A stretch of DNA of 64,000 nucleotides from an uncultured Prochlorococcus sp. (GTDB taxonomy: Bacteria > Cyanobacteriota > Cyanobacteriia > PCC-6307 > Cyanobiaceae), in contig CACNJU010000001.1 of the NCBI GenBank assembly GCA_902620895.1, positions 56,951-120,950 on the forward strand. Reading direction: 5' to 3'. The translations under genes and the position numbers were made by a program. Within the stretch, counting starts at the first letter, position 1. Each line of letters begins with the position of its first letter. The notes beneath the pieces were generated by a model that saw only the letters and a list, made by a program, of their open reading frames with translations, searched no databases and was not told the origin of the DNA. This document shows positions 1-10,496 of this stretch, piece after piece.

Positions 1-1181
1 GAAGCCAGGGAGCAAGCAGTCCATAGAGCAAACATGATTCTCATCTTTTGTCCTACACCACTCATTTCATCAAGTTTAAGAGTCTTTGTTCTGTCATAGG
101 TAGCACCAACAAGAAAAAATAAACTTGCACCGATTAATCCATGACTGACCATTTGCAGCATAGCTCCGCTTGTTCCAAGGCTACTAAAACTCCCTATTCC
201 AATAAGCACGAAACCCATATGACTTATCGAACTATATGCAATTTTTCTTTTAAGATTTCTTTGAGCAAAAGAAGTTAATGCAGCATAAATTATATTTACT
301 ACCCCTAGAACTATTAATAATGGGGCAAATTGAGCATGAGCAACCGGTAATAATTGTGCATTAAATCTTAAAAGAGCATACCCTCCCATCTTTAATAATA
401 TTCCTGCTAGAAGCATATGAACTGGAGCTGTAGCCTCTCCATGAGCATCTGGAAGCCAAGTATGAAGGGGAACTATAGGAAGTTTCACTCCAAATGCAAT
501 TAAAAGGCCTACGTAACATAATATTTGGAATTTTTGACTAAAATCTTGAGCTGCTAAGTGAGAAAACTCAAAGTTGGGAATTTCTGTACCATAGAAACCC
601 ATTGCTAACGCTGCAAGAAGAATAAAAATAGAACTACCAGCTGTATAAATAATGAATTTTGTTGCTGCATATTGTCGATTTTTGCCGCCCCATATAGCTA
701 ATAATAAATAAACGGGAATTAACTCAAGTTCCCAAGTAAGAAAGAATAAAAGCATATCTTGTACGGCAAACACAGCGATTTGGCCGCCATCCATAACCAA
801 TATTAAAAAGAAAAACAACTTTGGTTTGAACTTAACTGGCCATGCAGCAAGAACTGCTAAAGCAGTAATAAAACTAGTTAATAATATTAACGGCATAGAC
901 ATGCCATCAGCGCCAACAGACCAAGTAAGACCTAAATCAGGGAGCCAACTAATATTTTCTTTAAGTTGAACATTTTCATTACTTATATCAAAGCCATTTA
1001 TATATGAACCTACAGTTATTAAAAAAGTAATTAATGCAATAGACAATGCAAACCATCTCACCTCTTTACCATCCCCTTTATCTGGGAAAAAAGGTATCAC
1101 AAATGCACTACCAATTGGGAATAAAATTGAAGCAGATAACCAAGGAAAATTAGACAATCCAGCTCCCAAAGTCCCCAACAT
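1..1181 (-). CDS. ndhD: NAD(P)H-quinone oxidoreductase chain 4 (NdhD), 3' end cut by window edge
   Basis: This is a proton-pumping membrane subunit of cyanobacterial NDH-1, the thylakoid complex for cyclic electron flow and respiration. About 393 codons are present and the C-terminus lies beyond base 1. The start at 1181 is the only in-frame ATG before the upstream non-coding stretch and gives [15 protein letters not shown]. The translation is a run of hydrophobic helices with the antiporter-like motifs [18 protein letters not shown] and [13 protein letters not shown]. It lies about 120 bases downstream of ndhF on the same strand, the usual ndhF-ndhD order, so co-transcription is likely. The family call is firm; that it is the NdhD1 respiratory/cyclic form and not a CO2-uptake NdhD3/D4 form is inferred from its partner. 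Confidence 0.95.
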   Translation of the reverse strand, partial: MLGTLGAGLSNFPWLSASILFPIGSAFVIPFFPDKGDGKEVRWFALSIALITFLITVGSYINGFDISNENVQLKENISWLPDLGLTWSVGADGMSMPLILLTSFITALAVLAAWPVKFKPKLFFFLILVMDGGQIAVFAVQDMLLFFLTWELELIPVYLLLAIWGGKNRQYAATKFIIYTAGSSIFILLAALAMGFYGTEIPNFEFSHLAAQDFSQKFQILCYVGLLIAFGVKLPIVPLHTWLPDAHGEATAPVHMLLAGILLKMGGYALLRFNAQLLPVAHAQFAPLLIVLGVVNIIYAALTSFAQRNLKRKIAYSSISHMGFVLIGIGSFSSLGTSGAMLQMVSHGLIGASLFFLVGATYDRTKTLKLDEMSGVGQKMRIMFALWTACSLA

Positions 1182-1303
1182 TTGTGTCGCAAAATGTGAA
1201 TAAAAATAAGTACTCAATTTAATAAAAAAATTTATCTTAAGTGAAGTCTAGAAATTTTCTGTATTTTTTCACCCCAATGAACAGTGAAGACACACAATTG
1301 TAA

Positions 1304-3325
1304 TTAAGAAACTTGAGGAGATTGAAAACCAAATATAGCAACTAGTAAAATTACACCCCCAAAAACAATAAGCGCATAAAATTGAGCCCTACCGGTCTCA
1401 AAATATTTTAAACCTTCTCCACTACCTAAAGTTACAAGTCCAGTAAGATTTACAACGCCATCAACAACCTTAGAATCAACCTCTAAAACTTCTTTAGCAA
1501 GTTTTCTACTACCCTTAACAAAAAGTTTTTCATTAATATCATCTAGGTACCATTTATTGGATAAAAATCGATTGATGTTAGGAAACTTTTCGGCAAATAA
1601 AACTGATAAATTAATTTTTTTCACAAAATATGCCTGATAAGCAATAATGATTCCAGCTGATGCAATAAGTACGGAAGCAAGTGCTAAAGGCAAAAATTCT
1701 TTTAATTCGAAAGCTTTTGCAGCAGTCTCTGCTTCTTCAGGATCTAGTAAATTTGCAATTTTGCTATCCCATGGAAGTCCCATAAAACCGATTATTAAAG
1801 AGGGTACAGCTAGAAATACCAAGGGAAATGTCATTGACCAGGGTGATTCATGGATAGAGCCATGTTCTTCATGCTCTTCTTCATTTTCTTCATCTAGGTT
1901 TGTTTTAGAAGCTATTAGAAGCTGTTTTTGCAATTCTTTATTCTCCCCTCTGAAATCTCCTTCAAATGTCAAGAAATAAAGCCTAAACATATAAAAAGCA
2001 GTCATACCAGCTGTTAGCAGTCCTACGAACCAAAAAGCTGGAAATGATATAAAAGCATTTCCTAGTATTTCGTCTTTACTCCAAAAACCTGCCAATGGGG
2101 GAATTCCACTAATAGCTACACAGCCTATTAAAAACGTTGTTGATGTATATGGCATTTTTTTTCTTAAACCGCCCATCAATCTCATATCTTGAGCTAATAC
2201 AGGCTGATGGCCAACTACTTCTTCCATAGCATGTATTACTGAACCAGATCCCAAAAATAGCATTGCTTTAAAGCAAGCATGAGTTACTAAATGAAAAATT
2301 CCTGCAACTGGTGCTCCACAACCCATTGCGAGCATCATATACCCAAGCTGAGAAACTGTGCTGTATGCTAAACCTTTTTTTAAATCCATTTGGGTCAAAG
2401 CTATAGAGGCTCCTAAAAAACAAGTAATGGTACCAACTAAAGCAATAATGAACTGAATAGAGGGGAATATTGAATACAAAGGTTGAAGTCTTGCTACAAG
2501 AAAGATTCCTGCTGCAACCATTGTTGCAGCATGGATAAGTGCAGAAATTGGTGTAGGACCTTCCATCGCATCAGGCAACCACACATGAAGAGGAAACTGA
2601 GCAGATTTAGCCATTGGCCCTAGAAAAACTAAAAAACAAAGTAATAAAGCAGCCCAAATGGGTATCGAATGGTCAGATATCGATTGAGAAATTCCAGTAG
2701 CTATTTCATTAAAATCAAAACTATTTGTTGCCCAAAATAGACCAAGAATTCCAAGTAATAAACCAAAATCTCCCACTCTATTAACAACAAATGCTTTTTG
2801 TGCAGCGTGTGCAGCGCCATCCCTGTCATACCAAAAACCAACTAATAAATAAGAACACATCCCAACTAATTCCCAAAAAACATAAATTTCTAATAAATTC
2901 GGACTAACTATTAATCCCATCATTGAACTACTAAATAATGCTAAATATGTAAAAAATCTGACGTATCCTTTGTCATGTGCCATGTAACCATGAGAGTAAA
3001 TCATTACCAGCAAGGTTATTGTAGTTACCAACGCAAGCATTACACTCCCCAAAGGATCGAGGACAAATCCCATTGGAATTGTGAAATCCCCTGCATTGGC
3101 CCATACAAATAATTTTTCTACTGATTGATAACCATTAACTTGTTCAATTAAAGCTTTATAACTAATTACCGCAGAAATCCCAACGAAAGATATCAGACCT
3201 ACAGAAACAATTTCTCTTGAATTATTAATTTTCTTATTAATGCTTATTAGTCCTAAGCCAGAAAGCACAGCTCCAATAAGTGGAAAAACGGGAATTAACC
3301 AGGCAATTTCTGAAGCTTGTGGCAT
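1304..3325 (-). CDS. ndhF: NAD(P)H-quinone oxidoreductase chain 5 (NdhF)
   Basis: At 673 residues this is a full-length NdhF, the distal proton-pumping subunit of thylakoid NDH-1. Family motifs include FWELVGMCSYLLVGFWYDRD near residue 150 and FPLHVWLPDAMEGPTPISA near residue 245, followed by many membrane helices. An acidic, His-containing loop (about residues 470-495) separates the antiporter-like core from the C-terminal lateral-helix region. The ATG at 3325 gives MPQASEIAWLIPVFPLIGAV and runs straight into the first membrane helix. It precedes ndhD on the same strand and follows the NnrU-family gene with a 33-base gap. Confidence 0.97.
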   Translation of the reverse strand: MPQASEIAWLIPVFPLIGAVLSGLGLISINKKINNSREIVSVGLISFVGISAVISYKALIEQVNGYQSVEKLFVWANAGDFTIPMGFVLDPLGSVMLALVTTITLLVMIYSHGYMAHDKGYVRFFTYLALFSSSMMGLIVSPNLLEIYVFWELVGMCSYLLVGFWYDRDGAAHAAQKAFVVNRVGDFGLLLGILGLFWATNSFDFNEIATGISQSISDHSIPIWAALLLCFLVFLGPMAKSAQFPLHVWLPDAMEGPTPISALIHAATMVAAGIFLVARLQPLYSIFPSIQFIIALVGTITCFLGASIALTQMDLKKGLAYSTVSQLGYMMLAMGCGAPVAGIFHLVTHACFKAMLFLGSGSVIHAMEEVVGHQPVLAQDMRLMGGLRKKMPYTSTTFLIGCVAISGIPPLAGFWSKDEILGNAFISFPAFWFVGLLTAGMTAFYMFRLYFLTFEGDFRGENKELQKQLLIASKTNLDEENEEEHEEHGSIHESPWSMTFPLVFLAVPSLIIGFMGLPWDSKIANLLDPEEAETAAKAFELKEFLPLALASVLIASAGIIIAYQAYFVKKINLSVLFAEKFPNINRFLSNKWYLDDINEKLFVKGSRKLAKEVLEVDSKVVDGVVNLTGLVTLGSGEGLKYFETGRAQFYALIVFGGVILLVAIFGFQSPQVS

Positions 3326-3358
3326 TTTTTAAAAAACTTATATCTTGATTTTAAACTG

Positions 3359-4087
3359 TCAATTGAAAAATTCAGACAAAAATGATGAATTAAATGTTTT
3401 AACAGCAATATTTATATATTGATGAGACCACCAAAGTACGCCTATTGCAATTAATATACCAACTTGAGATAACCTAAAAAATTCTTTAATCTTAAATTCT
3501 TGCCTCCCCTCAAGTATCGCCAAGAAAGGGATTATGGAAGTATTTTTTTTAAAATTTTCAAATTCTTCTCCAAATCTATTTGCTAATCTCTTGTCGCCAT
3601 GCCAGATTGCAAAAAGGTGATGCAAAACTAAGCCAATAGAAGTTACTAATGTGAATGATGTACCAATCCATAAAGTATGAGCAAAACACCAAATTATCTG
3701 ACCAAATGCTTGTGGATGTCTTGTGATTCGCATTATCCCAGTTCCATAGATTCGTACTTTAGGTTTTAAAACGGAAGGAATTTCTAGCAAATTGTAAGTA
3801 GCGGGATATAAAAATAAAAAACTTATTGCAGTTAAGAACCAAACGACCATAAAAACAAAATTATTACCCTGTAAATTCCATAATCTGATTCCGTCATATC
3901 TATGAGCTAAAAAATAACTAATCAAGATAATTGCAGATGGCAAACTTAAAAAAACAAAACATAACCGCCATAATCTTGGACCCATAATAGATTCTGCTTT
4001 GATTCTTAAAGCAGCTCCCCCACTATGAATGACCGCAAAAATCAAAATCAAAATTAAGATGATTAGCGAAGTTTTATGAGTCTCCAT
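3359..4087 (-). CDS. NnrU-family membrane protein, candidate 15-cis-zeta-carotene isomerase (Z-ISO-like)
   Basis: A 242-residue integral membrane protein with about six hydrophobic segments. The NnrU signature region is visible: GIMRITRHPQAFGQIIWC (about residues 118-135) and a later HHLFAIWHGDKRL stretch. Conserved His residues of this kind are proposed haem or iron ligands in plant Z-ISO, the isomerase acting between phytoene desaturase and zeta-carotene desaturase. Those two desaturases and phytoene synthase are also in this window, which makes the carotenoid role attractive but unproven. NnrU-family proteins in proteobacteria are linked to denitrification, which does not fit here. The gene is divergent from the LysR gene and upstream of ndhF. 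Confidence 0.75.
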   Translation of the reverse strand: METHKTSLIILILILIFAVIHSGGAALRIKAESIMGPRLWRLCFVFLSLPSAIILISYFLAHRYDGIRLWNLQGNNFVFMVVWFLTAISFLFLYPATYNLLEIPSVLKPKVRIYGTGIMRITRHPQAFGQIIWCFAHTLWIGTSFTLVTSIGLVLHHLFAIWHGDKRLANRFGEEFENFKKNTSIIPFLAILEGRQEFKIKEFFRLSQVGILIAIGVLWWSHQYINIAVKTFNSSFLSEFFN

Positions 4088-4110
4088 ATATTTAGATTGT
4101 TCAAATAATT

Positions 4111-4141
4111 TTTGTTCTTAACAAGAATGCTCTTAAGCATT
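4111..4141. promoter_or_regulatory. Inverted repeats between NnrU-family gene and LysR regulator; candidate operator
   Basis: The 83-base divergent gap holds two nearby dyads. One is TTGTT-CTT-AACAA at 4112-4124. The other is AATGCT-CTTA-AGCATT at 4126-4141. The hexamer TCTTAA occurs in both, 15 bases apart. LysR-type regulators usually bind T-N11-A dyads and autoregulate from such divergent gaps, so this is the obvious place for RbcR to bind. Function is inferred from position and symmetry only. Confidence 0.45.
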
Positions 4142-4170
4142 AGAATTATAAGAAATTGTAGGCATAATAG

Positions 4171-5115
4171 ATGCCAGAATTACCATTTACACTCGACCAA
4201 TTAAGAATATTAAAAGCTATAGCAGCTCAAGGAAGTTTTAAAAAAGCTGCAGATCTCTTATATGTAACCCAACCTGCCGTAAGTTTACAAATACAAAATT
4301 TAGAAAAACAACTTGAAATCACAATTTTTGACAGAGGTGGTAGGAAGGCTCTATTGACTGAAGGAGGGAGACTATTACTTGAATATTGTGAACGAATTTT
4401 GAATCAATGCGACGAAGCTTGCAAAGCTATTGAAGATTTAAATAGCTTAAGAGGTGGAACTCTTGTCATTGGAGCGAGCCAAACAACGGGTACTTATTTA
4501 ATGCCGAGAATGATAGGACTATTCAGACAACAATACCCTGATGTATCCGTTCAACTTCAAGTACATAGTACGAGAAGAACTGGTTGGAGTGTGGCCAATG
4601 GACAAATTGACTTAGCCATTATTGGCGGACAATTACCTGGAGATTTGGAAAATTTGCTACAAGTAATTCCATATGCCACTGATGAATTGGCATTAGTTTT
4701 ACCATCTAAACATCCACTTTCGACCAAAAAAGAGCTGCTTAAAGAAGACTTATACAAATTAAATTTTGTAACATTAGACTCACAATCTACAACAAGAAAA
4801 GTAGTTGACAAACTTCTCCAAGATTCTGGTCTTGATATTCAAAGATTAAAAATTGAGATGGAACTTAACTCTCTTGAAGCAATCAAGAATGCAGTTCAAT
4901 CAGGTTTAGGAGCTTCCTTTTTGCCTGTTGTTTCTATTGAAAGAGAATTATCGGCTGGAACAATCCACAAAGCATTTGTTGCTGATTTAGAGGTAAAAAG
5001 AGAACTTAAATTAATTTCTAATCCGTCAAGATATACATCTAGAGCATCAGAAGTATTTAAGAAAAACATTCTCCCACAATTTGCTAGTTTAGAAAGCCCT
5101 TTGAGACATATATGA
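4171..5115 (+). CDS. rbcR: LysR-type transcriptional regulator, RbcR/Ycf30 type
   Basis: A 314-residue LTTR. The winged-helix DNA-binding domain is at residues 6-67 ([20 protein letters not shown] and [18 protein letters not shown]), followed by a two-lobed effector domain from about residue 92 ([18 protein letters not shown]). The close match to the RbcR/CcmR/NdhR branch suggests control of Rubisco, inorganic-carbon uptake or NDH genes in response to carbon metabolites. It is divergent from the NnrU-ndhF-ndhD group, so those genes are plausible targets. The ATG at 4171 matches the usual N-terminus. It converges with the DUF3172 gene, leaving 6 bases between the stops. Which LTTR subgroup it belongs to is less certain than the family. 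Confidence 0.9.
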   Translation: MPELPFTLDQLRILKAIAAQGSFKKAADLLYVTQPAVSLQIQNLEKQLEITIFDRGGRKALLTEGGRLLLEYCERILNQCDEACKAIEDLNSLRGGTLVIGASQTTGTYLMPRMIGLFRQQYPDVSVQLQVHSTRRTGWSVANGQIDLAIIGGQLPGDLENLLQVIPYATDELALVLPSKHPLSTKKELLKEDLYKLNFVTLDSQSTTRKVVDKLLQDSGLDIQRLKIEMELNSLEAIKNAVQSGLGASFLPVVSIERELSAGTIHKAFVADLEVKRELKLISNPSRYTSRASEVFKKNILPQFASLESPLRHI

Positions 5116-5121
5116 TTTCGA

Positions 5122-5745
5122 TCAAAACTGAATTGCTTCTTTGTTAATACCTACCCCACCGTCTTCAGCTTGCCCATCACCTTTTATTATAAATTTATTT
5201 TCATTTACATCAGTCTGATAAACGCACTTAACTATTGGCTTATCCCTTATAGAACCAATATAAGCAAAAGTATTCATCCTTTGCTTACATTCTCTTACAT
5301 CTTCATTACTAATTGCACCCTGTTTTTGTAAAACTGTCCAATTCTCTCTTCTTATAACACACCCTGGCTGGAGAGCTGGTTGCGTTACAAAACTCGTAGA
5401 TGGATTTAGAGTCGTATACATTTCAACATCAATTACAAAAGCACTAGCTCCCCATTGTCTGCAAAATTCAGGATCTGGAACAGCCATATCTAATTGTTGT
5501 TGACTTGCTATATTTCCCTGCCCTCCATCAGTTGTACTGGTAATAGCGCTCCCGATACCAACTCCTAAAATTAATACTCCAGCAAGTACGGCAATGGTTC
5601 CTGTACTAAAGTTGATCTTTTGTTCAGAAGAAGCAGGCAATCTATTGCTTCTTTGAACATAAGGATCCATTTCCTTTGGATTTGGTGGATAGTAACTCCT
5701 ATTTGAGCCTCTTCTTGGCCTTCTATTTGAGGATGATCTATTCAC
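5122..5745 (-). CDS. DUF3172 family membrane-anchored protein
   Basis: A 207-residue protein of a family confined to cyanobacteria and plastids, with no assigned function. The N-terminus is basic and Arg/Pro/Ser-rich (residues 1-40). One membrane helix follows (about 48-70, [19 protein letters not shown]), then a soluble domain with conserved pieces such as [20 protein letters not shown] and [12 protein letters not shown]. The topology suggests a cytoplasmic tail and a lumenal or periplasmic domain containing three or four cysteines. Its start overlaps the ndhM stop by 4 bases (ATGA), so translation is probably coupled to ndhM. Confidence 0.85.
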   Translation of the reverse strand: MNRSSSNRRPRRGSNRSYYPPNPKEMDPYVQRSNRLPASSEQKINFSTGTIAVLAGVLILGVGIGSAITSTTDGGQGNIASQQQLDMAVPDPEFCRQWGASAFVIDVEMYTTLNPSTSFVTQPALQPGCVIRRENWTVLQKQGAISNEDVRECKQRMNTFAYIGSIRDKPIVKCVYQTDVNENKFIIKGDGQAEDGGVGINKEAIQF

Positions 5746-6089
5746 AGCACTTCATTTGTCTTTGGTAAACCCATTGAATAATTCATTACTCTACAATCAG
5801 GGTTATAGCTAAGCTGACCATTTTGAAGCAAAAATTTAATCAATCCTTCAATTTCTGATCCTATTTTTCGAAGTTCATAATCATCTAAATCCTTTCCTGC
5901 TCTCTCTTTTATTAATTCATTAAATTTTTCATTTATTTTATTTAGAGAATCTTCGTTCCAAATAAATTCGTTATCAGGATCTAAATCAAGGGTTAGTTTA
6001 TTGGGATGAAACTTTAATTCCTCATCTACAACTTCGGCAGTAAAAATTCTTACATGCCTAGTAGTCGATTTTAAAAGCATTTTTTCCAT
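5742..6089 (-). CDS. ndhM: NAD(P)H-quinone oxidoreductase subunit M (NdhM)
   Basis: A 115-residue soluble subunit specific to the oxygenic-photosynthesis NDH-1 complex, where NdhM sits on the hydrophilic arm. Recognisable family pieces are [35 protein letters not shown], and the ending [20 protein letters not shown]. Length fits the family. There is a possible internal start at residue 4, but the ATG at 6089 is preferred because the [16 protein letters not shown]-terminus is typical. It is divergent from pds across 90 bases and overlaps the DUF3172 gene by 4 bases downstream. Confidence 0.95.
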   Translation of the reverse strand: MEKMLLKSTTRHVRIFTAEVVDEELKFHPNKLTLDLDPDNEFIWNEDSLNKINEKFNELIKERAGKDLDDYELRKIGSEIEGLIKFLLQNGQLSYNPDCRVMNYSMGLPKTNEVL

Positions 6090-6137
6090 AATTTTACAAA
6101 ATAATCAACGAAAAAAACTATTATGTTCTAACTTTAA

Positions 6138-7580
<1,443 letters not shown>

Positions 7581-7620
7581 GATTTACATTACAGTAAACT
7601 AAAAATTCATCAAAAACTTT

Positions 7621-8529
7621 TTGAAAAATTCAATTTCTCAACTAGATCAAGCATACGAGATATGCCGAAAAGAAACCCAAAAATGGGCTAAAACCTTTTA
7701 CTTGGGAACCCTTCTGCTACCTCTAGAGAAAAGAAAAGCTATTTGGGCTATTTATGTTTGGTGTAGAAGAACAGATGAAATAATGGATAGCTTAGAAGCT
7801 TCAACTAAATCGCAAGATGAACTTGCAGAAAATTTAAATGTATGGGAAGAAAATACAAAGAATGTTTTTAAAGGCAACATTAAATCGGAATTAGATGCCG
7901 TTCTACTAGACACCATCGAAAAATATCCACAAAGTATTCAACCTTATCTAGATATGATAGATGGCCAGAGAATGGATCTTAATAAATTTAGATACAAAAA
8001 TTTTGATGAATTAAAACTCTATTGTTATAGAGTCGCAGGGACAGTTGGATTGATGACTCAGAATGTCATGGGGATTGATAGTGCTTACACGTCCGCTCCT
8101 TGGAGTGCCAAACCTGACCCCTCAGAAGCGGCTATAGCTTTAGGTATAGCTAATCAATTAACAAATATATTAAGAGATGTCGGCGAAGATAGGCAAAGAG
8201 GTAGAATTTATCTTCCTCAAGAAGATATTGAAAAATTTAATTATTCTGAAGAAAAACTTTTAAAAGGTGAAATAAACAAACAATGGAAAGCACTAATGAA
8301 CTTTCAATTAACCAGGGCTCGCGATTGGTTCCAGAAATCTGAAGATGGAATCAAATGGTTATCTTCTGACGCAAGATGGCCAGTTTGGACATCCTTACGT
8401 CTTTACAGAGGAATATTAGATTCTATAGAAAGGCTAGATTATGATGTCTTCAATAATAGAGCTTTTGTAAAAAATTCAGTAAAAGCTTTTGAAATTCCTA
8501 TATCTTTTTTAATTTCTCGAATTAAATAA
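7621..8529 (+). CDS. crtB: Phytoene synthase (CrtB)
   Basis: A 302-residue prenyl synthase that condenses two geranylgeranyl diphosphates to phytoene, the first committed carotenoid step. Both Asp-rich metal-binding motifs are seen: DEIMDS near residue 57 and NILRDVGEDRQRGRIYLP near residue 185. YCYRVAGTVGLM between them is also typical. The start is a TTG at 7621; no in-frame ATG lies near the expected N-terminus. The stop codon directly abuts the stop of the convergent RRM gene (8529/8530), so no room is left for a terminator. Likely co-transcribed with pds. Confidence 0.96.
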   Translation: MKNSISQLDQAYEICRKETQKWAKTFYLGTLLLPLEKRKAIWAIYVWCRRTDEIMDSLEASTKSQDELAENLNVWEENTKNVFKGNIKSELDAVLLDTIEKYPQSIQPYLDMIDGQRMDLNKFRYKNFDELKLYCYRVAGTVGLMTQNVMGIDSAYTSAPWSAKPDPSEAAIALGIANQLTNILRDVGEDRQRGRIYLPQEDIEKFNYSEEKLLKGEINKQWKALMNFQLTRARDWFQKSEDGIKWLSSDARWPVWTSLRLYRGILDSIERLDYDVFNNRAFVKNSVKAFEIPISFLISRIK

Positions 8530-8949
8530 CTAAGCAGGAGTCTTCTGATTAGCCAATAAATCTTTTAATTTAGATAGTTCTCCTGCCCATCTTGGATCAG
8601 GAGCTTCTAAGTTAGGAGCATCACTGTGAACAATTTTCTTAAATTCTTTCCTCTTTTTATTCTTATTTAATTTTCCACTATTTCTTTTATTTGAAGCAGA
8701 ATCTTTCTTTTCTGATAGCTCTACCCTTAATTTAGAACCATTAAATTCAAAACCATTTAACTTTTGAATTAATAAATTAGCATTATCTTCATTATTAGAA
8801 GTCGCAAAACCAAACCCCCTGCATTCCTTAGTTTCCTTATCTAAAACTGCTTTAAATCTAATCGAATCAGAAACTGACTTTAAAAGTGTATCAAATTCTT
8901 TTGGATTAAATCCTTGTGGTAAGTTGCCAATGTAAATGCGAATACTCAT
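8530..8949 (-). CDS. RRM-type RNA-binding protein
   Basis: A 139-residue protein with one RNA recognition motif at residues 1-80. RNP2 is IYIGNL (residues 5-10) and RNP1 is RGFGFA (about 44-49). Cyanobacterial Rbp proteins of this type are often cold- or light-regulated and are thought to act on mRNA. Here the C-terminal tail is unusual: a Lys/Asn/Ser-rich basic linker (residues 83-110) then a short acidic end APDPRWAGELSKLKDLLA, instead of the Gly-rich tail found in many homologues. Convergent with crtB, stops abutting. Confidence 0.9.
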   Translation of the reverse strand: MSIRIYIGNLPQGFNPKEFDTLLKSVSDSIRFKAVLDKETKECRGFGFATSNNEDNANLLIQKLNGFEFNGSKLRVELSEKKDSASNKRNSGKLNKNKKRKEFKKIVHSDAPNLEAPDPRWAGELSKLKDLLANQKTPA

Positions 8950-9007
8950 AAATTTTTAAAAATGATTTTGAAGTCTGAACTCCTAAACAAAACTAAGCTA
9001 TGTGTAT

Positions 9008-10225
9008 TTAATCACATTTTGGCGCATTTTGTTCAATCCATCGCTTTGCTTTATAAATAGCTTCATCAAAATTATTCAATCTCTTATATGCAAGTTCCTT
9101 AGAAAGATACTGTAAAAGCTCTCCCAAGATAGGTCCATCCTTGATTTCCAAATTTTTTTTAATTACATCACCATTAACTAAGTTTGAGGGATGAAATAAT
9201 TTATCATCGTTATCACGCCATCTATGAAGCCAATCTAATTGTAAGTTTTGAGGTAAATAAAAAATAAAAGATGGCAGAAACATTTCTAATTCTTGATGTA
9301 ATTTAAATCTGTCAAATTCATTTAACTGAGCGATATTTTTGTTTTTCAAGAAAAGGTGCCATTTGCGCAATAACTTAGTTTTTGCAATATCAGCTTTACT
9401 AAATTTCAGTTTTTCTAAAGTTACAACATCTAAGATTTGAGCAATAAAAAATGATGGTAAATATTTATTTTTTTCTTCCTGATCAAGTTCTCCATAATTA
9501 ATTTTCTCTAAATCCAAAAAAAAAGAATCTTCAAATAAATTTTCAGTATCAAATATATTTAATTTTTTTATCAACAATACTGCATCAAGAGCATTTGCTC
9601 CATTTACTATTTTCTGTATTTCATAAGTTATTCTTTCTTTTGCGACAAGATATAAGTTCCCTTTATTTTTTTTTATAAAATCAACTAATCTTAAATCAAT
9701 TTTAAAATTCAATTCTGAAACAAATCGAAAACATCTTAAAATTCGTAAAGGATCATTTAATAAATTGTTTTCAGAATGAGTTCTAATCAAAGAAATTTCA
9801 AGATCTTTAAGACCATTTAATGGATCTAACAAACTCTTCTTATCAAATAAAAAAGCAATTGAATTAATCGAAAAGTCTCTAGAACATAAATCTCCTTCTA
9901 TGGAAGATGAAACTTGATTAGCAACATCAATATAAATATTATTAAGAATAATTCTTACTACTTCTCTTTTTTTATCTAAAGTTATAAATTTTGATCCAGT
10001 TTTATCTGCAATCTTTTTCCCAATTTCAATTGCATTTGAAGGCACCACAATATCAACATCTAACTTTTTAGTTTTTCTTCCCAAAATAATATCTCTTATA
10101 TAACCACCAACTAAATATGATCCTTTAGGTAAAAAACCTAAGATTAAATCCAAATTATGAAATTTTATACTTGTTTCTAATTGATCAATTATTAGTGTAT
10201 GATCTGTGTGAAAGCTATTTTTCAT
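9008..10225 (-). CDS. cca: CCA-adding enzyme / tRNA nucleotidyltransferase (poly(A) polymerase family)
   Basis: A class II nucleotidyltransferase that adds or repairs the 3'-CCA of tRNAs. Motifs: KGSYLVGGYIRDIILGR (GGxxRD), DVDIVV (catalytic carboxylates), CSRDFSINSIAFLF (in place of RRDFTINA), then DPLRILRCFRF and an alpha-helical C-terminal half. The longest ORF begins at 10279, but its first 18 codons overlap the start of divergent ycf34. I prefer the ATG at 10225 (MKNSFHTDHTL); ATGs at 10243 and 10249 are alternatives. Even so, the two start codons lie only about 10 bases apart, so each promoter must sit inside the other coding region. Confidence 0.9.
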   Translation of the reverse strand: MKNSFHTDHTLIIDQLETSIKFHNLDLILGFLPKGSYLVGGYIRDIILGRKTKKLDVDIVVPSNAIEIGKKIADKTGSKFITLDKKREVVRIILNNIYIDVANQVSSSIEGDLCSRDFSINSIAFLFDKKSLLDPLNGLKDLEISLIRTHSENNLLNDPLRILRCFRFVSELNFKIDLRLVDFIKKNKGNLYLVAKERITYEIQKIVNGANALDAVLLIKKLNIFDTENLFEDSFFLDLEKINYGELDQEEKNKYLPSFFIAQILDVVTLEKLKFSKADIAKTKLLRKWHLFLKNKNIAQLNEFDRFKLHQELEMFLPSFIFYLPQNLQLDWLHRWRDNDDKLFHPSNLVNGDVIKKNLEIKDGPILGELLQYLSKELAYKRLNNFDEAIYKAKRWIEQNAPKCD

Positions 10226-10235
10226 ATTATTTGTT

Positions 10236-10487
10236 ATGTGCATTTGCATCAACTGTAAATGGGTTGATAGATGTATCACATATCATGATGTTGAGAGTAA
10301 TCATGGTGTTGATCATATTTGTGATCTACCTGATTTTAAAGCAAAAAAACCATTCATTCATGTCAATATAGTTAAAGATAATAATGGTGATTATAAAACT
10401 GATTGGGATGTTCAATCTTGTGAAAGTTTTGAAAATGAATTTGGTAAATGGTCTAAACTTAATCCAGGTATGGAATTACCTGTTTAA
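10236..10487 (+). CDS. ycf34: Ycf34 family iron-sulfur protein
   Basis: An 83-residue protein with the Ycf34 N-terminus: Cys at residues 2, 4, 7 and 13 (MCICINCKWVDRCITYH). A cyanobacterial Ycf34 has been described as binding an iron-sulfur cluster and affecting photosynthetic electron transport. The remainder is hydrophilic and ends MELPV, also typical. The cysteine-rich N-terminus fixes the start at 10236. It is divergent from the CCA-adding enzyme and 9 bases upstream of tsaB, so ycf34 and tsaB probably share a transcript. Confidence 0.88.
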   Translation: MCICINCKWVDRCITYHDVESNHGVDHICDLPDFKAKKPFIHVNIVKDNNGDYKTDWDVQSCESFENEFGKWSKLNPGMELPV

Positions 10488-10496
10488 AGGTAATAG

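Noticed and set aside
1647..1979. Plus-strand ORF of 110 codons
   Set aside because: It lies wholly inside ndhF on the other strand; its Ser-rich translation is the mirror of the ndhF acidic loop and has no protein-like pattern.
10171..10371. Plus-strand ORF of 66 codons
   Set aside because: It overlaps ycf34 in another frame and the cca start; ycf34 has the recognisable cysteine motif.
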